A DNA stretch of 27,974 nt. It comes from CAISIP01 sp963974265. GTDB lineage: Bacteria > Pseudomonadota > Gammaproteobacteria > Burkholderiales > Burkholderiaceae_C. The translations under genes and the position numbers were made by a program. Below the pieces are notes generated by a model. The model worked only from the letters and a program-made list of their open reading frames with translations, was not told the origin of the DNA and made no database searches. Positions 6,245 to 15,295 of this stretch are shown in pieces. The stretch spans positions 1-27,974 of the forward strand of contig CAXBDR010000027.1 in NCBI GenBank assembly GCA_963974265.1. Reading direction: 5' to 3'. Position 1 is the first letter of the stretch, and every line of letters begins with the position of its first letter.

Positions 6245-9079
6245 ATGACAACCCCCTACTTTTCTCTCGGCCGCATGCAACGCCATGCGATGCACGCTGT
6301 TGCGTTGTCCTGCTCGCTGCTCTTGGCCAGTACCTGCGTATTCGCCCAGAGCAACAGCAAGGCCGCCGGTTATTACGAAGACGCCCTGGTCCGTTTCGAC
6401 AAGAACGACATGCCCGGCGCCATCATCCAGCTCAAGAATGCGCTGCAGATCGACCCGAAGATGCTGCCCGTTCAACTGCTGCTGGGCAAGGCGTTGATGC
6501 GCAATGGCGACGTGGTTGCGGCAGAAGTCGCCCTGAATGAAGCGCTGCGACTGGGCGTGAACAGGGCGGAACTGGTGCTCATGCTGGGTCAGTCCTATAT
6601 GGCCCAGGGCAAACACAAGCTGATACTGGAACAGGAGACCTTTCGTCCCGCAGGCCTGCCACCCCGCGTGCAGCTCGAACTGCAGCTGTTGCGAGCCTCC
6701 GTTTTCAGCGATCTTGGCGAACCCGCCAATGCACTCAAGGCAATCGAGGAGGCTCGAATCATCGATCGCCAGGAACCCGATGTCTGGCTGGCCGAAGTGC
6801 CGATCCGCATCCGCTCGCGCCAGTTCAGCGAGGCCATCGAGGCCTGCGAAAAGGGGCTGGCGCTTGCACCGGATTCTGCCCAGGCGTGGTACCAGAAAGG
6901 ATCGATCGCCCATGTCCAGGGAAACCTCGCGGATGCGGTGGCCGCATACGATCGCGCCATCAAGGCTGACGACACCCATGTCGAGGCCCGTGTCGCACGC
7001 CTGGGCATCCTGATCGACCAGGGCCGGTTCGCCGACGCCGCCAAGGACGGCACCGAACTCAAGCGTGTTGCGCCACGCGAGCCACGCGGCGCCTATCTGC
7101 GCGCCTTGCTGGCGGAGCGCGATGGCGACAATGAAGCATCGCAACTGGCGCTCAAGGAGGTCACGAACCTGCTTGACCCGGTTCCGATCGACTTCATCCG
7201 TTATCGGCCGCAGCTACTGATGCTCAACGGCCTGGCGCATTTCGGACTGAGTCAGGGAGAAAAGGCGAAGCAGTATCTGGAAGCCTTCCAGCGGGTGCAG
7301 AACAACAGCCCGGCTTCCAAGTTGCTGGCCCGTATCTACCTCGCCGACGGCAATGCCACGCAGGCTGTCAGCGTGCTGGAAACCTATCTGCGCGCCCAAC
7401 CTGGTGATGGCCAGGCACTGACGCTGCTTGCATCCGCCCATATGAGCCTGGGCCGCAATGCCAAGGCGACGGCGCTCATGCAGGAAGCGCTGAAGTCCCG
7501 GGACGATCCCGCGTTCCGCACGGCACTGGGTCTGAGCCTGGTTGGAGACGGACAAGCCGCCAGCGGCCTGGTCGAGTTGGAAGCCGCCTACAAGAAGGAT
7601 CCGCGACAGACCCAGGCGGCCGTCGCGCTGGTACAGCTCTATCTGCGCAACGGATTGCCTCGCAAAGCCGTGCCCGTCGCGGAGCAACTGGTCAAGCTCA
7701 ACAAGTCCAACGCGACATTCCACAACTTGCTTGGCATGGCCCACGGTCGTTCGGGCAACGCCGCGGCTGCGCGCGCGGCATTCGAGAAGGCGATTGCCGT
7801 CGACAGCAACCTGACGCAGGCCAAGTTGAACCTGGCCCGATTGGACATCGCCGCCAAGGCCTACGATGCCGCGACCCAACGGCTCAACGCGCTGCTGGCG
7901 ACTGACGCGCGGCTAGGCGAAGCGATGTATGAACTGTCCGTCATCGCAGAACGAAAGGGCGCCCAGGCCGATGCTCAGCGCTGGCTCGAAAAGGCGCGGG
8001 ATGCGGGCACCGGGCGGGATGTCCGTGCAGACCTTGCGCTGGTCGAATTTCATCTGCGCCATGGTCGCGCGAGCGAGGCGCTGGACGCCGCCAAGATGGC
8101 CTCCGGAAAGGCGCCGGAGGACATGAGCGTGATGCTGACCTACAGCCGCGCGCAGCTGGCCATCGGTGACTCGGTTGGCGCCAAGAGCACCTTGACTGGT
8201 GCAACCCGTTTCGCCGAATACAACGCGCCGCTTCAAGTACAAATCGCCACGCTGCAGCTGTCCGCCGGCAATCTCGCCGGTGCGACCTACAGCCTGGACA
8301 AGGCCTTGTCCAGCCGGCCCAATTTCCTGCCCGCCCAGGCGCTGATGACCGAAATCGAACTGCGCCAGGGGGAACGGGCCAAGGCCGAGAGACGCGCGCG
8401 CGATATTCTGGCCACGCACCCCAAGCTTGCCATCGGCCATGCCTTGCTCGGTGACATTGCCATGACAGGCGGGCAAACGAGCGCCGCGGTCGAGGCCTAT
8501 CGACAGGCGCACAGGATCGACGCTTCCAGCACGTCCTTGCTCAAGTTGTTTCAGGCCATGTCAATGCACAGCGATGCCAGGCCGGCTCTCCAGTTGGCCG
8601 AACAATGGCTCAAGGCGCACCCGAGGGATCTGACCGTACACAAGGCGTTGGCGGACGGCCAGGCCCGTGCCGGGAATTTTTCCGCCGCCAAGTCGGCTTA
8701 CGAGACCGCACTCAAGATCGAACCCAATGATGCGGAGCTGCTCAACAATCTTGCCAATGTGCAGTTGCGACTGAAAGACCCGGGTGCCGTCAAGACGGCC
8801 GAAGCCGCACTGGCCAATGCGCCGGGCAGTGCATTGGTGACCGACACCCTGGGATGGGCTCTTTTCCAGAACGGGCAGACGGATCGCGCCCTGCAGTTGC
8901 TGCGTGACGCGCGCCTGCGTGCACCCGGCAACCCGGAGATCCGTTACCACCTCGCAGCGGTACTGGCCAAGACCGGGCGGACCAGCGAAGCGCGCTCGGA
9001 ACTCGATTCCGCAATCAATTCGGGGGTGGCGTTCGAGAGCCTGGCAGAGGCCAAGGCGCTGTCGTCCTCGCTCCGCTGA
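6245..9079 (+). CDS. prsT: PEP-CTERM system TPR-repeat protein PrsT
   Basis: This is a large protein of about 944 residues made almost wholly of tetratricopeptide repeats. It begins with a signal peptide (MTTPYFSLGRMQRHAM, a hydrophobic stretch, then CVFA-Q). The first repeat reads GYYEDALVRFDKNDMPGAII, followed by LKNALQIDPK and LLGKALMRNGDVVAAE. I recognise this from the PEP-CTERM/XrtA-associated TPR family PrsT, usually a little over 900 residues and linked to exopolysaccharide and PEP-CTERM export. The cysteine in LASTC is not a good lipobox, so lipidation is doubtful. I chose the ATG at 6245 because it gives a sensible signal peptide; the frame is open further upstream, but that extension (from 6050) is arginine/proline-rich and non-coding in character. 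Starts at 6275 and 6290 are also possible. It is not beside an exosortase or polysaccharide cluster in this window. Confidence 0.85.
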   Translation: MTTPYFSLGRMQRHAMHAVALSCSLLLASTCVFAQSNSKAAGYYEDALVRFDKNDMPGAIIQLKNALQIDPKMLPVQLLLGKALMRNGDVVAAEVALNEALRLGVNRAELVLMLGQSYMAQGKHKLILEQETFRPAGLPPRVQLELQLLRASVFSDLGEPANALKAIEEARIIDRQEPDVWLAEVPIRIRSRQFSEAIEACEKGLALAPDSAQAWYQKGSIAHVQGNLADAVAAYDRAIKADDTHVEARVARLGILIDQGRFADAAKDGTELKRVAPREPRGAYLRALLAERDGDNEASQLALKEVTNLLDPVPIDFIRYRPQLLMLNGLAHFGLSQGEKAKQYLEAFQRVQNNSPASKLLARIYLADGNATQAVSVLETYLRAQPGDGQALTLLASAHMSLGRNAKATALMQEALKSRDDPAFRTALGLSLVGDGQAASGLVELEAAYKKDPRQTQAAVALVQLYLRNGLPRKAVPVAEQLVKLNKSNATFHNLLGMAHGRSGNAAAARAAFEKAIAVDSNLTQAKLNLARLDIAAKAYDAATQRLNALLATDARLGEAMYELSVIAERKGAQADAQRWLEKARDAGTGRDVRADLALVEFHLRHGRASEALDAAKMASGKAPEDMSVMLTYSRAQLAIGDSVGAKSTLTGATRFAEYNAPLQVQIATLQLSAGNLAGATYSLDKALSSRPNFLPAQALMTEIELRQGERAKAERRARDILATHPKLAIGHALLGDIAMTGGQTSAAVEAYRQAHRIDASSTSLLKLFQAMSMHSDARPALQLAEQWLKAHPRDLTVHKALADGQARAGNFSAAKSAYETALKIEPNDAELLNNLANVQLRLKDPGAVKTAEAALANAPGSALVTDTLGWALFQNGQTDRALQLLRDARLRAPGNPEIRYHLAAVLAKTGRTSEARSELDSAINSGVAFESLAEAKALSSSLR

Positions 9080-9212
9080 CGACGGCACGCACTGTCTGCG
9101 GGAGCGAGACGGAACAACCACCCACATGATCGCGTTCGTCGAAACAGGCTGCTTCGGCGATGGCGGCTGAGCGCATCCGGGTGGCGCTGCCATTTTCCAG
9201 GGGGTATCTCGA

Positions 9213-10328
9213 ATGCGAATGGGCCTTCCAAAGGAAATCAAGAACCACGAATACCGGGTTGGCCTGACACCTGCCAGCGTGCGGGAACTGGTTTCACACG
9301 GTCATCAGGTGCTGGTGCAGGCCGGGGCCGGCGCTGCCATCGGGCTGTCGGATGCGGACTATGGCGCGGTGGGCGCCGACATCGCCTCGGATGCCGAGTC
9401 CGTGTTTGCCCAATCCGACATGATCGTCAAGGTCAAGGAGCCGCAACCGCAGGAGTGCGCCATGCTGCGCCCCGGCCAGATCCTGTACACCTATCTGCAC
9501 CTGGCTCCCGACCCGGAGCAGACAAAGGCACTGGTCGAATCCGGCGCCATCTGCATCGCTTACGAAACCATCACCGGCCCCGGTGGCGGGTTGCCGTTGC
9601 TGGCACCGATGAGCGAGGTCGCCGGCCGCATGGCGGTGCAGGCCGGCGCTGCTCACCTGGAAAAGTCCAAGGGCGGCATGGGTGTCCTGCTCGGTGGCGT
9701 TCCCGGTGTGCCCGCGGCCCATGTCGTCATCATCGGCGCGGGCGTGGTGGGATCGAATGCCTTGCAGGTCGCCGTCGGCATGGGCGCACGCGTGACCGTG
9801 CTCGACAAGAACGTCGAACGGCTCAGGCATCTCGATCTGGTGTTCGGCAACCGTATCCAGACCATGTATTCGACGGCGCAAAGCCTGGAGGACGCGGTGC
9901 TGGACGCGGAGGTCGTCGTCGGCGGCGTGCTGGTGCCCGGTGCCGCAGCACCCAAGCTCGTCACGAAAAAGATGATCGGGGCGATGAAGAAGGGTGCCGT
10001 TGTCGTGGACGTGGCGATCGACCAGGGTGGATGTTTCGAGACCTCGCACGCGACCACCCATGACAACCCGACCTTCGTCGTGGACGGCGTGGTTCATTAT
10101 TGCGTGGCCAACATGCCCGGCGCCGTGGCCCGGACCTCGACCTTCGCACTGAACAACGCCACCATCGGCCATGCGCTCGCCCTGGCCGACAAGGGCTGGA
10201 AACAGGCGCTGCTGGACGACGAACATCTGCGCCGCGGACTGAACGTGGCCGAGGGCAAGGTCACGTATGCCGCGGTGGCGCGGGATCTCGGCTACGACCA
10301 CGTTCCGGCAGACGAGCTGCTGGCCTGA
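9213..10328 (+). CDS. ald: Alanine dehydrogenase
   Basis: This is a 371-residue NAD+-dependent L-alanine dehydrogenase, which reversibly converts alanine to pyruvate and ammonium. It opens with the family signature (MGLPKEIKNHEYRVGLTPAS). It then shows the pyruvate-binding lysine in IVKVKEPQ, the histidine in LYTYLHLAPD, the NAD-binding glycine motif VIIGAGVVGSNA, and the catalytic aspartate in VVDVAIDQGG. The AGGGGG stretch near 9199-9204 lies about 8 bases before the ATG and supports this start over the ATG at 9219. The gene stands alone on the plus strand, 133 bases after prsT. It could deaminate the alanine produced by the omega-transaminase at 3076-4428 and so regenerate pyruvate, which is an inference from function. 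Confidence 0.95.
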   Translation: MRMGLPKEIKNHEYRVGLTPASVRELVSHGHQVLVQAGAGAAIGLSDADYGAVGADIASDAESVFAQSDMIVKVKEPQPQECAMLRPGQILYTYLHLAPDPEQTKALVESGAICIAYETITGPGGGLPLLAPMSEVAGRMAVQAGAAHLEKSKGGMGVLLGGVPGVPAAHVVIIGAGVVGSNALQVAVGMGARVTVLDKNVERLRHLDLVFGNRIQTMYSTAQSLEDAVLDAEVVVGGVLVPGAAAPKLVTKKMIGAMKKGAVVVDVAIDQGGCFETSHATTHDNPTFVVDGVVHYCVANMPGAVARTSTFALNNATIGHALALADKGWKQALLDDEHLRRGLNVAEGKVTYAAVARDLGYDHVPADELLA

Positions 10329-10393
10329 TCATTCGTCCATCCGCAGACGCCTGGCCACCATCCCAAGGCACAGGCCAACGGCTGCGAACGCCG

Positions 10394-10945
10394 TCAGCCG
10401 GCCTTCAGGCAGGTGGCGACCATGGCTTCGAAATGCGCCGGCGAAGGACCCTTGAAACCGACGATCTTGCCTTCCTCGTCCCAGCGCCGCAGCCGGATGG
10501 CGTCGGCGAAAAACGGCTCCGCTTCGAATGCGCGCACCTGCTCGGGCGACATCGGTCCCCCTTGCAGCTTGAGCGACAACTTCGAGGCGCCCGACAACAG
10601 ATCGAAATATCCCGGCTCGGTCGCCGCGAGGTAACGCTTGGCTGCGACGTGCATGCGCACCGGCTCGGTCAGCTCGGGGCCGAAATATTGCGACAACCAC
10701 GCCGAACCGGTCGACTCATGCTGGGTATCGACGCCGCTGTCGGCGATGTCCTGCGGCAGGTCATGCAGCAGATGGCCGATGTCGTGCAGGTAGGCGGCCG
10801 ACACCAGCGCAGGACTGGCGCCATCGCGCTCGGCGAACGCGGCACATTGGATCGCATGCTCCAGCTGGCTGACGCCTTCGCCATATCCTTCGTCACCGCG
10901 CCGGGCAAAGGCGCTGCGGATCTCGTTCATCACATCCATGGTCAT
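10394..10945 (-). CDS. PhnZ-like HD-domain phosphonate-cleaving oxygenase
   Basis: This is a protein of about 183 residues with an HD-domain fold. It resembles PhnZ, the mixed-valent di-iron oxygenase that splits the C-P bond of 2-amino-1-hydroxyethylphosphonate to glycine and phosphate. Counting from the ATG at 10945, candidate metal ligands are H30 (QLEHA), H54-D55 (YLHDIGH), H76 (TQHES), H99 (RMHVAAKRYL) and D156 (RRWDEEGK). Further family marks are HVAAKRYL, LQGGPM and the Y-G-E before QLEH. The minus-strand ATGs at 10945 and 10939 share one GGA-rich site, so the start is uncertain by two codons; longer upstream extensions look non-coding. An EamA transporter gene precedes it by 127 bases on the same strand. 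No obvious PhnY-type hydroxylase is adjacent, though a PhyH-family enzyme is encoded at 18915. Function is by family resemblance and matches the phosphonate importer at 1-1767. Confidence 0.82.
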   Translation of the reverse strand: MTMDVMNEIRSAFARRGDEGYGEGVSQLEHAIQCAAFAERDGASPALVSAAYLHDIGHLLHDLPQDIADSGVDTQHESTGSAWLSQYFGPELTEPVRMHVAAKRYLAATEPGYFDLLSGASKLSLKLQGGPMSPEQVRAFEAEPFFADAIRLRRWDEEGKIVGFKGPSPAHFEAMVATCLKAG

Positions 10946-11072
10946 TTTTCCATCATCACGGTTGTTGCTACGCAGGGCCGATCGATCGGTGCCGACCGTG
11001 CGAGCCGCCTGTCGTCCATCGTACGCCCCCAGATGCTCGTGCCGCCGCCAGGCAACGGCGACCGGCATGGCC

Positions 11073-11984
11073 TCATTTTCGCGCTTCGTGCAGCGCGGCC
11101 ATGCCGGCTGCCGCGATCAGGAGCGCGCCCATGACCGTCGTCAACCGCGGCACCTCGCTGAAAAACAGGAAGCCCCACAGCGGCGCCCACAGGATGCCGG
11201 TGTATTCGAACGGCGTCACCAGGTTGGCCGGGCTGATCCGGTAGGCATGGGTCAGCAGCAACATGCCGGCCGACGCAATGACGCCGCAGGACGCTATCAG
11301 CATGCCATCCATCCAGGTGGGCCAGACCCAGGGCCGGACCAGGAAGGAAATGCTGGGATGACCGGCGTCCTCGATGCCCATCCAATGGGTGCAGGCCGCG
11401 ATGACGAGTGCGCCAGCCAGGAAGACCCCGTTCTGGTAGAAGGTCATCACCGACGCGGGTTGCGCCGTCCCGATACGCCGGGCCATCAGCATCGAGGTCG
11501 CGTACAGCAATGCCGACACCAGCGACAGCAATGCCGCCCATTCGAACAATCCGCTGCCCGGCTGCAGGATCACCAATACGCCGCCGAACCCGACCGTCAG
11601 CGCGGCCCATACCTTGAGCCCGATCTTCTCGCCGAGGAAAGGTCCGGCCAGGGCCGTGACGAACAACGGCACCGTGAAATACAAGGCCACGGCATAGGCC
11701 AGGTTCATCGCCGGAAACGCCATGTAGTAGGTGGTGTAGGCCCCGAACATGAGGCATGCGCGCATCGCCAGGGAGCGGAAATGGGGCGTGAAGATCGCCC
11801 GCCAACCGGCTTCGACCTGCACCAGGACCAAAAGAATCGGCAGTGCGACCAGCGATCGAATCGTGATGACCTGGGACAGCGGATAGTCGCCACTGACCTG
11901 CTTGACGACTGCGTCCTGCAACGAGAACACGAACACCCCCGCGCACAGGAAACGGATGCCGCGGGCTGCGTCGGGCTGGATCAC
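11073..11984 (-). CDS. EamA/DMT-superfamily transporter
   Basis: This is a 303-residue, very hydrophobic inner-membrane protein with about ten predicted membrane segments arranged as two EamA halves. The first half runs from FLCAGVFVFSLQDAVVKQVS to GFGGVLVILQPG, and the second from EWAALLSLVSALLYATSMLM to GALLIAAAGMAAL. The conserved TPFEYTGILWAPLWGFLFF segment is typical of DMT exporters. The start codon is a GTG at 11984 preceded by a C-rich stretch without a Shine-Dalgarno sequence; an in-frame stop lies not far upstream, so no longer start is available. It is on the same strand as the PhnZ-like gene and may be co-transcribed with it. The substrate is unknown; metabolite or amino-acid efflux is the usual role. 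Confidence 0.85.
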   Translation of the reverse strand: MIQPDAARGIRFLCAGVFVFSLQDAVVKQVSGDYPLSQVITIRSLVALPILLVLVQVEAGWRAIFTPHFRSLAMRACLMFGAYTTYYMAFPAMNLAYAVALYFTVPLFVTALAGPFLGEKIGLKVWAALTVGFGGVLVILQPGSGLFEWAALLSLVSALLYATSMLMARRIGTAQPASVMTFYQNGVFLAGALVIAACTHWMGIEDAGHPSISFLVRPWVWPTWMDGMLIASCGVIASAGMLLLTHAYRISPANLVTPFEYTGILWAPLWGFLFFSEVPRLTTVMGALLIAAAGMAALHEARK

Positions 11985-12087
11985 GGGGGCGGCAAGGGGG
12001 TTGTGGTTGCCGTATTGTGCGGTCGCCCCTCATTGCCCACAGCTCGGCGAATGCGACCTGATCTGTTTCAAATGCGAAACCCAAACA

Positions 12088-12115
12088 GGCGCATGCTGCA
12101 TCGCGCAGCCGCGCC
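12088..12115 (-). terminator. Possible terminator after gap
   Basis: Reading the minus strand just past the gap stop codon, GGCGC and GCGCC (12111-12115 and 12088-12092) enclose a second CTGC/GCAG pairing. The result is an interrupted hairpin followed by TGTTTGGGTTT. The stem is imperfect and the T-tract is broken, so this is a weak call. Confidence 0.3.
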
Positions 12116-12130
12116 TGCCATGCGTACGCC

Positions 12131-13132
12131 TTATTGCGCGGCGACGACCCGCGCCATCTCCAGCACCTTGCAGGAATAACCCCACTCGTTGTCGTACCAG
12201 GACACGACCTTCACGAAGGTGCCGTCCAGTGCCATGCCGGCGTCGGCGTCGAACACCGAGGTGCAGCTCTCGCCGCGGAAGTCGGTCGACACCACCTTCT
12301 GCTCGGTGTAACCCATCACGCCCTTCATGCTGCCTTCCGATGCCTTTTTCATCGCGGCGCAGATGTCGGCATACGTGGCTTCCCTGGACAACTCGACGGT
12401 CAGGTCCACCACCGACACGTCGGAAGTCGGCACGCGGAACGACATGCCGGTGAGTTTCTTGTTCAGCTCGGGAATCACCACGCCCACGGCCTTGGCGGCA
12501 CCGGTGCTCGACGGAATGATGTTCTCCAGGATGCCGCGGCCACCGCGCCAGTCCTTGTTGGACGGGCCGTCGACCGTCTTCTGCGTTGCGGTGGTGGCGT
12601 GCACCGTGGTCATCAGGCCGCGCTTGACGCCCCAGTTGTCGTGCAGCACCTTGGCCACCGGGGCCAGGCAGTTGGTGGTGCACGAGGCGTTGGAGATGAT
12701 GGCCTCGCCCTTGTAGGTCTTGTCGTTGACGCCGAACACGAACATCGGCGTGTCGTCCTTGCTGGGCGCGGACATGATGACCTTCTTCGCGCCGGCATCG
12801 ATGTGTTTCTGCGCCGTCTCCTTGGTCAGGAACAATCCGGTGGATTCGATCACGATGTCGGCGCCGACCTCGCCCCACCGGAGTTCAGCGGGATCCTTGA
12901 CCGCGGTCAGGCGGATCTTGCGGCCATTGACCACCAGCGTATTGCCGTCCACGGCCACGTCGCCCTTGAAGCGGCCATGCACCGAGTCGTACTGCAGCAT
13001 GTAGGCCAGGTAGTCGGGCTCGAGCAGGTCGTTGATGCCCACCACCTCGATATCGTTGAAGTTCTGCACCGCCGCACGAAACACCATGCGACCGATCCGG
13101 CCGAAGCCGTTGATGCCAATCTTGATAGCCAT
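12131..13132 (-). CDS. gap: Glyceraldehyde-3-phosphate dehydrogenase, type I
   Basis: This is a 333-residue GAPDH, which reversibly phosphorylates and oxidises glyceraldehyde-3-phosphate to 1,3-bisphosphoglycerate with NAD+. The NAD-binding motif INGFGRIGR opens the protein. The acidic residue in GINDLLEPDY suggests NAD+ preference, the catalytic Cys151 lies in SNASCTTNC, and the C-terminus holds the usual WYDNEWGYS. The ATG at 13132 is chosen because GGAGG lies 8 bases upstream on the minus strand; a longer open frame to 13192 has no family support. It lies 63 bases behind transketolase on the same strand, an arrangement common in Burkholderiales that joins the non-oxidative pentose phosphate pathway to lower glycolysis/gluconeogenesis. 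Confidence 0.97.
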   Translation of the reverse strand: MAIKIGINGFGRIGRMVFRAAVQNFNDIEVVGINDLLEPDYLAYMLQYDSVHGRFKGDVAVDGNTLVVNGRKIRLTAVKDPAELRWGEVGADIVIESTGLFLTKETAQKHIDAGAKKVIMSAPSKDDTPMFVFGVNDKTYKGEAIISNASCTTNCLAPVAKVLHDNWGVKRGLMTTVHATTATQKTVDGPSNKDWRGGRGILENIIPSSTGAAKAVGVVIPELNKKLTGMSFRVPTSDVSVVDLTVELSREATYADICAAMKKASEGSMKGVMGYTEQKVVSTDFRGESCTSVFDADAGMALDGTFVKVVSWYDNEWGYSCKVLEMARVVAAQ

Positions 13133-13195
13133 GTCCTGTACCTCCGTTGGTTGAAACTCGATGAATCCGTTGATGTCGGTCCGCCCAGGCACTGA

Positions 13196-15295
13196 TCAGC
13201 GCCTGGCCAGCACCTTCTGCACCGTGGCGGCGACATTCTCCGGCGTGAAACCGAAGTGCTTGAACAACACCGGCGCAGGCGCCGACTCGCCATAGGTGTC
13301 GATGCCGACGACCGCCGCGCAGCCATATTTCCACCAGCCGCCGGTGACGCCCATCTCGACCGCAATACGTGGCAGGCCGGCAGGCAGCACCTGCTTCTTG
13401 TAGGCGACCGGCTGCCGGTCGAACGTGGTGGTGCTGGGCATGGACACGACGCGCACCGCGATCTTGCGCTCGGCCAGCAATTCCTGCGCCTTGAGCGCCA
13501 GCTGCACTTCGGAGCCGGTGGCGATGATCACCGCCTGGGCTTTCTTGCGCAGGCCCACTTCCGAGGGTTCGGCCAGCACGTACGCACCCTTGTTGATGGC
13601 ATCGAGCCCAGCCGCGTCCGGCGCGGCGGCGCAGTGGCCCTTGGGCGCATAACTGATGCCCTGGCGGCTGAGCAACAGCGCCGTCGGCATGGACCGGTTC
13701 TGCAGTGCGACCGCCCAGGCCACCGCCGTCTCGGCGGTATCGGCCGGACGCCAGACGTCCAGGTTCGGAATCAGCCGCAACGACGCCCCATGTTCGATCG
13801 ACTGGTGGGTCGGGCCGTCTTCGCCCAAGCCGATGCTGTCATGGGTGAACACATGCACGACGCGCAGCTTCATCAGCGCAGCCATGCGGATGGCATTGCG
13901 GCTGTAGTCGCTGAAGGTCAGGAAGGTACCGCCGTAGGGGATGTAGCCGCCGTGCAGCGCCACGCCGTTCATGATGGCCGCCATGCCGAACTCGCGCACA
14001 CCGTAGTTGATGTGGCGACCGCCTTGCGGCGTGCCGTTCGCATCGGGCGCCTGGGCGACCTGGCCCTGCACGTCGAAACGCAGGCTCGGCGTGCTCTTGG
14101 TGTTCGTCAGGTTGGAACCGGTCAGGTCGGCCGAGCCACCCAGCATTTCCGGCAATGCGGCGGTGAAAGCCTCCAGCGCGAGTTGCGAGGCCTTGCGGCT
14201 GGCAACGGTTTCGGCCTTCTCGTGCGCGGCAATCACGGTGTCGACCGCCGTCTGCGCAAATACGCGGGGCAGGTCGCCGCGCATGCGACGTGCAAGCTCC
14301 AGGGCCAGCTCCGGATGCACGGCCTGGTAGGCGGCAAACCGCTGCTCCCACTGCGACTCGGCGGCTTCGCCGGCAGCCTTGGCATCCCAGGCGGCATAGA
14401 TGTCCTGCGGCACGACGAATGGTGGTTCGTTCCAGCCCAGCTGCTCGCGCACCAGTGCAATTTCCTCGGCGCCCAGCGGCTCGCCATGGGCCTTGGCCGT
14501 ATTGACCCGGTTCGGGCTGCCCTGGCCGATCCGTGTCTTGCACATGATCAACGTCGGACGTTCGTTCTGGTTGCGCGCCTCGGCGATCGCCTTCGACACC
14601 GCTGCCGTGTCATGCCCCTCGATCGGACCGACGACGTTCCAGCCATAGGCCACGAAACGCAAGGCGGTGTTGTCGACGAACCATGGCGCGACCTGCCCGT
14701 CGATCGAAATGCCGTTGTCGTCGTACAGGGCCACCAGCTTGTTCAGCTTCCAGGCGCCGGCCAGGGCTGCCGCCTCATGGCTGACACCTTCCATCATGCA
14801 GCCGTCGCCCATGAACACATAGGTGTGATGGTCGACGATGGCGTGTTCTTCGCGGTTGAACTCGCTGGCGAGCAGCTTTTCGGCCAGTGCCATGCCCACG
14901 GCATTGGCAAAACCCTGGCCCAGCGGGCCGGTCGTGGTTTCCACGCCGGGGGTCAGGCCGGACTCCGGATGGCCCGGTGTCTTGCTGTGCAGTTGGCGGA
15001 AGTTCTTCAACTCGTCCATCGGCAACGCATACCCGCTGAGGTGCAGCAGGGAATACAGCAGCATCGACGCATGACCGTTGGACAATACGAAACGGTCGCG
15101 ATCGAACCAGTGCGGGTTGCCAGGGTTGTGCTTGAGATGGCCGGAAAGAGCGCCGTCCGCCGATTTCGGCCCCCACAAGGCCACCGCCATCTCCGCCATG
15201 CCCATGGGCGCTCCGGGGTGGCCGGAGTTGGCTTGTTGCACGGCGTCCATTGCCAGCGCACGGATTGCGTTGGCCATTTGATTGAGAGTTGTCAT
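13196..15295 (-). CDS. tkt: Transketolase
   Basis: This is a 699-residue transketolase, which moves two-carbon units between sugar phosphates in the pentose phosphate pathway, using thiamine diphosphate and Mg2+. The N-terminus LNQMANAIRALAMDAVQQAN and NSGHPGAPMGMAEMAVALWG are diagnostic. The ThDP motif runs from GDGCMMEGVSHEAAALAG to the metal-binding ALYDDNGISIDG, and the activating glutamate is in GLGEDGPTHQSIEH. The ATG at 15295 gives a natural N-terminus; the open frame continues upstream to 15520, but that extension is not family-like. The ATG six codons downstream (MANAIRAL) is an alternative. The protein is slightly longer than the roughly 660 residues of enteric enzymes. It is probably the first gene of a tkt-gap operon. 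Confidence 0.97.
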   Translation of the reverse strand: MTTLNQMANAIRALAMDAVQQANSGHPGAPMGMAEMAVALWGPKSADGALSGHLKHNPGNPHWFDRDRFVLSNGHASMLLYSLLHLSGYALPMDELKNFRQLHSKTPGHPESGLTPGVETTTGPLGQGFANAVGMALAEKLLASEFNREEHAIVDHHTYVFMGDGCMMEGVSHEAAALAGAWKLNKLVALYDDNGISIDGQVAPWFVDNTALRFVAYGWNVVGPIEGHDTAAVSKAIAEARNQNERPTLIMCKTRIGQGSPNRVNTAKAHGEPLGAEEIALVREQLGWNEPPFVVPQDIYAAWDAKAAGEAAESQWEQRFAAYQAVHPELALELARRMRGDLPRVFAQTAVDTVIAAHEKAETVASRKASQLALEAFTAALPEMLGGSADLTGSNLTNTKSTPSLRFDVQGQVAQAPDANGTPQGGRHINYGVREFGMAAIMNGVALHGGYIPYGGTFLTFSDYSRNAIRMAALMKLRVVHVFTHDSIGLGEDGPTHQSIEHGASLRLIPNLDVWRPADTAETAVAWAVALQNRSMPTALLLSRQGISYAPKGHCAAAPDAAGLDAINKGAYVLAEPSEVGLRKKAQAVIIATGSEVQLALKAQELLAERKIAVRVVSMPSTTTFDRQPVAYKKQVLPAGLPRIAVEMGVTGGWWKYGCAAVVGIDTYGESAPAPVLFKHFGFTPENVAATVQKVLARR

